DNA of 64,000 nt from Humulus lupulus. Lineage: Eukaryota; Streptophyta; Magnoliopsida; Rosales; Cannabaceae. This document shows, piece after piece, positions 58,011-64,000 of the stretch. The translations under genes were made by a program, and so were the position numbers. Position 1 is the first letter of the stretch. Every line of letters starts with the position of its first letter. Under the pieces are notes generated by a model that saw nothing but the letters and a program-made list of their open reading frames with translations, was not told the DNA's origin and ran no database searches. The stretch lies in contig NC_084799.1 in the NCBI RefSeq assembly GCF_963169125.1, positions 66,386,643 through 66,450,642 on the forward strand, in the 5' to 3' direction.

Positions 58011-58552
58011 GATGGGAATCAATACCGTGATTGACAAGGAGAAGAAGAAGCCTTGCTTTCAACAAGCTTCTACAATGAGTGGACAAGCGTCCATTACCTC
58101 CACCAAGTCATCCTTGGGTATTATTGCTGGGTCTTTCATCATCCATTACCTCCGTAGGCTTGGTCACGGTAAAATTAAAAAATATTAACTTCAAACCGTA
58201 TATATATAAAAATGAAAAATTTTGTCATATTTAATTATATACATAGATATGTGTTTATCAATGTCTATATTGTTACATTTAAAATTTTATATCCCCAACT
58301 AAATTTCAAAATTTTCACCATTTAAAATTAACGGTGAAAAAAATATTGTGAAGTTGTCTTGTGAGTATTGTTAATTTTGTAACTATATTTTTGGTTTTTG
58401 ATGTGGAGCAGGGAGATCCTAATTTGTCTGAACATGGATATGTCAGCAAGTTCATATACGGGCTTGGACCTAACCAACCTCCAACTAGTGTCATCATGAA
58501 GCCTGAATTTCAGTGTATGATCATGTATATAATACGAGCCCTATTGAGGTGA
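58011..58552 (+). pseudogene. Unrecognised exon-like fragments
   Basis: A frame from ATG 58011 (MGINTVIDKEKKK) runs about 50 codons to a donor-like GGTAAAAT at about 58168. A second block follows an acceptor-like GTGGAGCAG at about 58410 and encodes GDPNLSEHGYVSKFIYGLGP, then NQPPTSVIMKPEFQ, ending near a donor-like GAGGTGAGC at 58549. Codon use looks protein-like, but I do not recognise the family. It could be a captured or decayed gene piece beside the retrotransposon. Confidence 0.35.
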
Positions 58553-58629
58553 GCAGAACACAACTTAATTAAAGTATATATTGGGAATTCACCTGGTTTA
58601 GTTTTATTTGGCAAGAGGTCCACCTGGCA

Positions 58630-60854
58630 TGTAACGACCCAAAATCACTAATATGGCTTAAGGGCCTTGATTGGTGTGCTGGGATGGTATAATTGGTTTA
58701 TGTGTGAATTTGCTGATTTAATACATGATTATATGTTAAGAATGCATGTGTGGTTATATGAATGTTGAATTGTGATTAAATGTTATAATTGTGAGAACCA
58801 CATTATTATGTGGGTAAATCTGCAGCATGCGACCTGAGGCGATCCTAGGGAGCTAGATAGCGGGAAAACTCACAACGGAGCTTAATAGTTGACTTTGGAT
58901 AAATCAGGGGTATTTTAGGTATCGTGTATTTATCTAGACTATCGGGTTATGAAAATAAATATATGGAGATATATTTGAGGTTAGGAAGTCTAGGCGGGAA
59001 TATTGGGGAATTATACCGTTTTACCCCCGGGGACGTTTCCGGCACCCCGAGCCTTAGGTTGACCTAAGTGATAAGGATAACTTACTAAAAATAGAAAGTT
59101 GTAGACAGAAGAAATAAACTGACTTAGACTTTCTTCTCAGCTCTTCTTTTCTCTCTCTCAAGGAAAGCACAAGGAAGGGCAAAACAGGGAATTTCTGGGA
59201 CTTTTGAGCTGGGAATTGCTGGGAATGAGGCTGGATTTTGAGGCTTAGTTCAAGACTCATCCAAGGAATTGAATCAACACTAAGGTAAGCAGGGATTTCT
59301 CTCTCTTTGGTTTAAAATTCTGAGTTTCAGTTGGGTATTGAGGTGTTTGTACCATTGATGTTTAGGGTGGAATTTGAGCTGGAAAACTTTGGGAACTAGT
59401 TGGGTTTTGATTAGAGAAAGGATCCAACTGAAGAGGCAAGCTTTAATTCATGATTTAGAGGCTTAAATCGAGTTTGGCATGACTGGGTTTTGAGTTCTTG
59501 GGTTAGGAAGTTTCAGTAATTGAAATGGGTTTTTGATGGATTTCTAGCCTAGGATTCAGCTGGGTTGTGTTGTTGAAATCTTGTGGGAAGTTTTTGGATA
59601 ATTGAGTTGTGGATTTGGGGTCGTTTTGAGTGAGTTTGCATGAGGTTTGAGAGTTAAAAATGGTGATTTTTCTGGGTTCGAAGGGGTCGGGCCGCGGCAT
59701 GGTCTAAGTAATGCCTCGGCCCTTACCTGTTTTTGGGCATTGGGTGGTCTCTGATTGGAGCCATGCCGTGGCATGGTTGGCTAATGCCGCGACCCTTAAG
59801 GGATTTTGGGATTTTGAGATTCTAGGCTTGGGAATTTAACCTAGGGTGCTCGGCATTGAATCTTTTACCATGTTTGGTGAAATTCAATGTTCCGGATATT
59901 AAAACTTTTTCTAGGAGCTCATTTAAGTCTGTTGATGGTATCCTTTACCTTGGTTGTGACTAGGTGATAAAGGCTTAGGTTCCGGAATGATTCGTGCCTG
60001 GGGAGCGTCGCTCGTAATCCGAAACCATAAAGATTAAAGGCAAGAAAACTACACCTGGTTGAATATCTGTAACGAGACTAAGGGCTTCCTATTGTAAACA
60101 CTTGAAAAGATGGTATTATGCCATGCAAGCTAATTAGTGAACCAACAATCTAAGGGTGCCAAGGGTTACACTAGCGCACAGGGCGCGGCTTGGCCACTGG
60201 TAGCTGAGGACAACTTAATATGCACTGAGCTCGGTTTAAGCGGGCCGGAGTTAGTGGGATAAACAGAGGGTGCGGCCTAAGTTGTCGGCCCTGATTAGTA
60301 TGTGATATGAATGTTATAAGTGTTTGATTGCATCCATGATTCTGAATACATGCTGAATGGTTAATGTGGATTACTTGATGAGAGTTCGTGCTTAGTGGGT
60401 TTGCTATCTGTTTTTACTGTTTGTGTTGCACATGTTTTCTTGCTGGGCCTTGGCTCACGGGTGCTACGTGGTGCAGGTAAAGGCAAGGGCAAGCTTGATC
60501 AACCTTTATTGGAGAGCTCTGCGAGCGGAATGTACATGGACAGCTGCTCAACCGCCACAGTTGAGGTTTAAGCAGGGACGCGAGACCCAAAGATTGTCTA
60601 TTTTGCCTTAGTATGGCTAATAATTGTTTATGTACCTTTGGAAGTCTGTAAACCAACTTTTAACTCTGTTTCTTTTGGGATCCCATGTAAATAACAGTTT
60701 AATTATATAAAATGAAACTTTTGAGATCAAAACCTTTTTAACCCTAGCTCATACATGTTTAGCGACGCGTTTTTTTAAACTAATGACTTGATTAGCAAGT
60801 CTTGCACCTTTATAAGTACACATTGTAGCGGTCTTGGCTATCTAGGGCGTTACA
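58630..60854 (+). repeat. 5' LTR of the Tekay-type element
   Basis: The LTR is 2,225 bp and starts TGTAACGACCCAAAATCAC and ends CTAGGGCGTTACA. It matches the minus-oriented solo LTR at 33684-35978. GC-rich CCGCGGCATGG and GCCGCGACCC words lie at about 59690-59805. The small frames at 59054-60656 belong to LTR sequence and are not separate genes. Confidence 0.92.
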
Positions 60855-60857
60855 AAT

Positions 60858-60870
60858 TGGTATCAGAGCA
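60858..60870 (+). promoter_or_regulatory. Primer binding site (tRNA-Met type)
   Basis: TGGTATCAGAGCA begins three bases after the LTR and is complementary to the 3' end of plant initiator tRNA-Met, the usual primer of Copia and chromovirus elements. Confidence 0.9.
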
Positions 60871-61336
60871 TCCTAGGTTTAAGGGTTCCTGAAGATAGGC
60901 TGGACATGTACATTCACTGTTGGAGACAAGCTCAAATCAGGGTTCGGTATTGTGTATATGTGTTTATATGCTTATGTGCCTGAAATGAGTTATGAATGCT
61001 GTTGTTTATTGGATTTATAGGAAGCATGAGATACTGATAGGGCCTGACCCTTGACTGTTGTGTGAGAATATTGAGGCGTGTTTATTAGCATTGCCGTGCA
61101 TGTAGATGAATATTTGGATGATTAATTGTATATTGTGCATGGATGAATGCTTGTTTCATAGCTATTGTGTAATGAGATTGGAGGCGTGCTTATTAGCAGC
61201 CAGTGCATGAGAATGGATGCTTATATGTTGATTGTTTGTGATTGGTTATGTTCTATTGGTGGATCTTGGAGAAGTTTTTACCCTGTCATCATGGTCTGAC
61301 TGCCGAGTCGTTATTTGCAGATTGACTTGGATAGCT
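60871..61336 (+). other. Untranslated leader of the Tekay-type element
   Basis: About 470 bases lie between the primer site and the gag ATG. No coding frame is seen. GGAGGCGTGCTTATTAGCA and a similar GAGGCGTGTTTATTAGCA occur twice (about 61072 and 61180), a short direct repeat. Confidence 0.55.
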
Positions 61337-64000
61337 ATGCGTCCAAGAAAATCTACACGACTAGCCGGCACTAGGTCCGAGATCGGGGGTGATGGCCAGG
61401 GCTAGACTCCTCCGCCAGTGCCTGAGAACTGGCAACAGTTAATGGCTGAGACACAGGCTCGATTACAGAGTCAAGATGAGCAGATTCGTATTTTGCGACA
61501 GCAGGCTCCATCAGGGAGTGCTGCCCCTATTGTACCACCTGCAGTGGTACCGGTTGTGCAGTCAGGGGAGGTTGGTAACAGATGGGAGCCGTTGTATGAG
61601 CGGTTCAGGAAGCAGCAACCCCCAATCTTTGAGGGTGGATCGGATCCATTGAAAGCCGAGCAATGGCTAACTATGATCACCGTAATTCTGGATTTTATGA
61701 GGATAGAGGGGCATGATAGGGTGGCCTGTGCCACTTATATGTTAAGAGAGGATGCCCGTATTTGGTGGGAAGTGGCATCGCAGACCAGGGATGTTACTAC
61801 TTTGAGTTGGGAAGGTTTCAGAGACTTGTTCAGTCAGAAGTACTACAATGTTGCTGTCAGAGCAGCAAAGGTCAATGAGTTTGTGAGTCTTGTGAAGGGC
61901 AATATGACCGTTACTGAATATGCCCTAAAGTTTGATAGGCTTGCAAAGTTTGCTCCAGATCTTGTGCCTACTAATGCTGCTAGGCAAGATCGATTTATCA
62001 GGGGGCTTAATGCTATGATAGCGCGGGATGTCAGGATTACAATGGTACCTGGAGGAACAACTTATGCCCAGGCCATTGAGAAGGCTCTTACCGCTAAGGA
62101 AGCGGAGAACCAGATATGGAGGGAAAGTGCGGTGAGGCGCGAGGGCCACAGAGCGGTGCCTCCTCACTCTGGGATAGGTAGGGGTGGAGGCCCCAATGAC
62201 TTCAAGAGAAAGGCTCCTGACACTTCGACCGCTGCTGGTCCTGATAAGAGGGGTCGAGGTGGTCAGGGTGGCCGTCAGGGTGGTGGCAAGGCATGGCGGA
62301 CCTATCCGGAGTGCCCGAGGTGTAGAAGACGCCATCTGGGCGAGTGTCGGGCCAAGGCGTGATTTGTGTGCGGAGCAGTAGGGCATCTCAGGAAAGACTG
62401 CCCAACGGTGAAGAAAGGTGAAGCACGAAAGGTGGATAGCTTGACTCCAGCTCGAGTATTCACCTTGACTCAGGCAGAGGCCGAGGCTAGTCCCTCGGTA
62501 GTGACAGGTCAGCTTTCTAGTGCTGGCTTTCCTTTTACAGGATTTATTGATTCTGGTGCTACACATTCTTTTGTTTCTAGTAGAGTGATTGATAGATTGT
62601 GTAGACCTAGTGTGTATCAGACTGCAGGGTTTGGGACTTTATTGCCTACAAGGGAACTGATAGTTTCTAGGAGATGGATTAGGGCACTGCCAGTGATGGT
62701 TGATAGTAGGGAACTCTCGGTGGATCTGATTGAGTTAGACATGGAGGATTTTGATATGATTTTGGGGATGGATTGGTTGGTCAGGTATGAAGCTACTATT
62801 GACTGCAGGAAGAAGATGGTGACTTTTGAGCCTGAGGGCGAGGACCCTTTTGTCTTTGTGGGTGCGGTGTCTGGACCCCGCGTACCCATGATTTCAGCGT
62901 TGAGAGCCAGAGACTTGTTGCAGGGGGGATGCATAGGTTTTCTAGCCAATGTTGTGGATACTGCTAGAGTTATGCTGGCAGGGCCGCGAGAGACCAGATT
63001 GGTGTGTGAGTTCTTAGACGTATTTCCTGAGGACGTACCAGGGTTGCCGCCGCACAGGGAGATTCAGTTTGAGATTGAGTTAGCACCGGGGATAGAACCA
63101 GTATCTAGGACACTGTACAGAATGGCACCACCAGAACTGAAAGAGTTGAAGATACAGTTGCAAGAACTTCTGGATTTGGGATTCATCAGGCCTAACTATT
63201 CTCCATGGGGCGCTCCAGTGTTGTTTGTTAAGAAGAAGGATTGGACCTTGAGGATGCGTATAGATTATAGAGAATTGAACAAGTTAATTATCAAGAATAG
63301 GTACCCTCTACCAAGGATTGATGACTTGTTTGATCAGCTGCAGGGAAAGACGGTGTTCTCAAAGATTGATCTTCGATCTGGTTATCACCAACTGAGGATC
63401 AAAGATGAGGACATACCGAAGACGGCCTTCCAGACACGGTATGGGCATTATGAGTTCTTGGTCATGTCTTTTGGTCTGACCAATGCCCCAGCAGCCTTCA
63501 TGGACTTAATGAACAGGGTGTTCAAGGACTTCTTGGATCAGTTCATCATTGTCTTCATAGACTACATCTTGGTTTATTCCAGTTCAGAGGCAGAGCATGA
63601 GCAGCATCTCCGACAGGTTTTACAGAGGTTAAGGGAGCATCCGTTGTATGCCAAGTTTAAGAAGTGTGAGTTTTAGTTGCCAGAGGTGACTTTTCTTGGG
63701 CACATAGTTGGGGCAGAAGGGATTAAGGTGGATCCGTCCAAGGTAGAAGCAGTAAGGGATTGGCCGAGGCCAAGGAATGCCTCGGAGGTTCGAAGTTTCC
63801 TTGGATTGGCCGGTTATTACAGACGGTTCGTAGAGGGGTTCTCAAATATTTCTTCATCGACGACAGAGTTGACAAGAAAGAATCATAAGTTTGTTTGGTC
63901 AGAGAAGTGTGAGAACAGTTTCCAAGAGTTGAAGCAACGACTTATTTCTGCACCTGTGTTGAGTCTTCCTTCGGAGGAAGATAAGTTTGTGGTCTATTGT
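61337..64000 (+). pseudogene. Tekay-type gag-protease-RT polyprotein, three stops, RT active-site change
   Basis: The frame starts at ATG 61337 (MRPRKSTRLAGTRSE) and stays in one frame past 63676, to the window end as far as can be seen. Gag has the Retrotrans_gag core (EQWLTMITVILDF, then DARIWWEV and FRDLFSQKYYN). A zinc knuckle follows, [12 protein letters not shown]. Protease has [14 protein letters not shown] has [29 protein letters not shown] and [18 protein letters not shown]; its catalytic box reads FIDYILVYS, with Tyr (TAC, 63563-63565) where the second Asp belongs. Stops are TAG 61403, TGA 62360 (just before the knuckle) and TAG 63674 (TGG expected). The element could act only with proteins supplied by intact relatives. 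Confidence 0.93.

Larger units (their letters stand above)
58630..64000 (+). mobile_element. Tekay/Del-type Ty3/Gypsy retrotransposon, 5' part (continues past window)
   Basis: A 5' LTR, tRNA-Met primer site, leader, gag, protease and RT follow in the order of Ty3/Gypsy chromoviruses. The RT ends near the RNase H start at the window edge, so the integrase, chromodomain and 3' LTR lie outside. Assignment to the Tekay/Del lineage rests on the long LTR, the primer site and Gag/RT character, not on a chromodomain. The frame has three stops and a changed catalytic residue. Confidence 0.9.

Noticed and set aside
1..64000. CRISPR array, bacterial operons or phage genes
   Set aside because: Spliced genes, nuclear tRNA features and plant transposons make this a plant nuclear sequence. 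The regular repeats seen are transposon tandem arrays without spacer-repeat structure.

Overview
This is a nuclear window from a flowering plant, most likely a eudicot. The evidence is spliced genes with plant-type introns, a plant tRNA gene, a plant-specific NAB-domain actin-binding gene, and a dense, nested set of plant LTR retrotransposons, a LINE and Mutator-like elements (MULEs). The species cannot be fixed from sequence alone; a rosid is plausible but unproven. Most of the 64 kb is transposable-element DNA.

Layout. 1-9.2 kb: AT-rich non-coding DNA with two adjacent solo Ty3/Gypsy LTRs (3457-5848 minus, 5901-8132 plus) and a non-autonomous hAT-like element (8371-9156) with an 8-bp target duplication. 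9.3-16.4 kb is the genic island: a two-exon cytochrome bc1 subunit 10 gene (9374-10761), tRNA-Arg(CCU) (11523-11595) and a three-exon NET4-type actin/vacuole adaptor gene on the minus strand (12018-15263) with probable 5' UTR exons to about 16.3 kb. 16.4-18.5 kb is AT-rich spacer. 18.55-26.64 kb is one 8.1-kb MULE with about 110-bp terminal inverted repeats and an 11-bp target duplication, inserted in an (AAT)n tract of a methylesterase-like pseudogene. It carries two convergent genes: a spliced DUF1985/ULP1-like cysteine protease gene (plus) and a mudrA transposase (minus), with hundreds of bases of CTCGAT-type subterminal and intronic repeats.

28.2-51.4 kb: a Copia LTR stub cut by a Tat-lineage Ty3/Gypsy element (5' LTR 28922-29735, gag-PR-RT, RNase H, second RNase H, integrase, 3' tandem repeats and a spliced antisense gene with a PF04195-like domain). 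The Tat element was itself split by a solo Gypsy LTR (33684-35978) and by a second Gypsy LTR (36566-46183), which in turn holds a Copia-like solo LTR (38330-40221) and a full-length L1-type LINE (40861-45784). Almost every layer has a target-site duplication, so the order of insertion can be read. The Tat 3' end is lost at about 51.35 kb, where it joins the right half of a second, related MULE (to 53435), whose terminal repeat holds another solo LTR (52748-53343).

53.4-58.6 kb: low-information AT-rich DNA, a Copia-like LTR remnant, an A/C-rich G-poor tract and one unrecognised exon-like fragment. 58.63 kb to the end: the 5' LTR, primer binding site, gag and most of protease-RT of a Tekay/Del-type Ty3/Gypsy element that runs off the window. 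Its LTR family matches the solo LTR at 33684-35978.

The coding frames of the Tat, LINE, MULE transposase and Tekay elements are broken mainly by single nonsense codons, most explicable as C-to-T or G-to-A changes, with few frameshifts. This is the pattern expected for silenced, cytosine-methylated elements.
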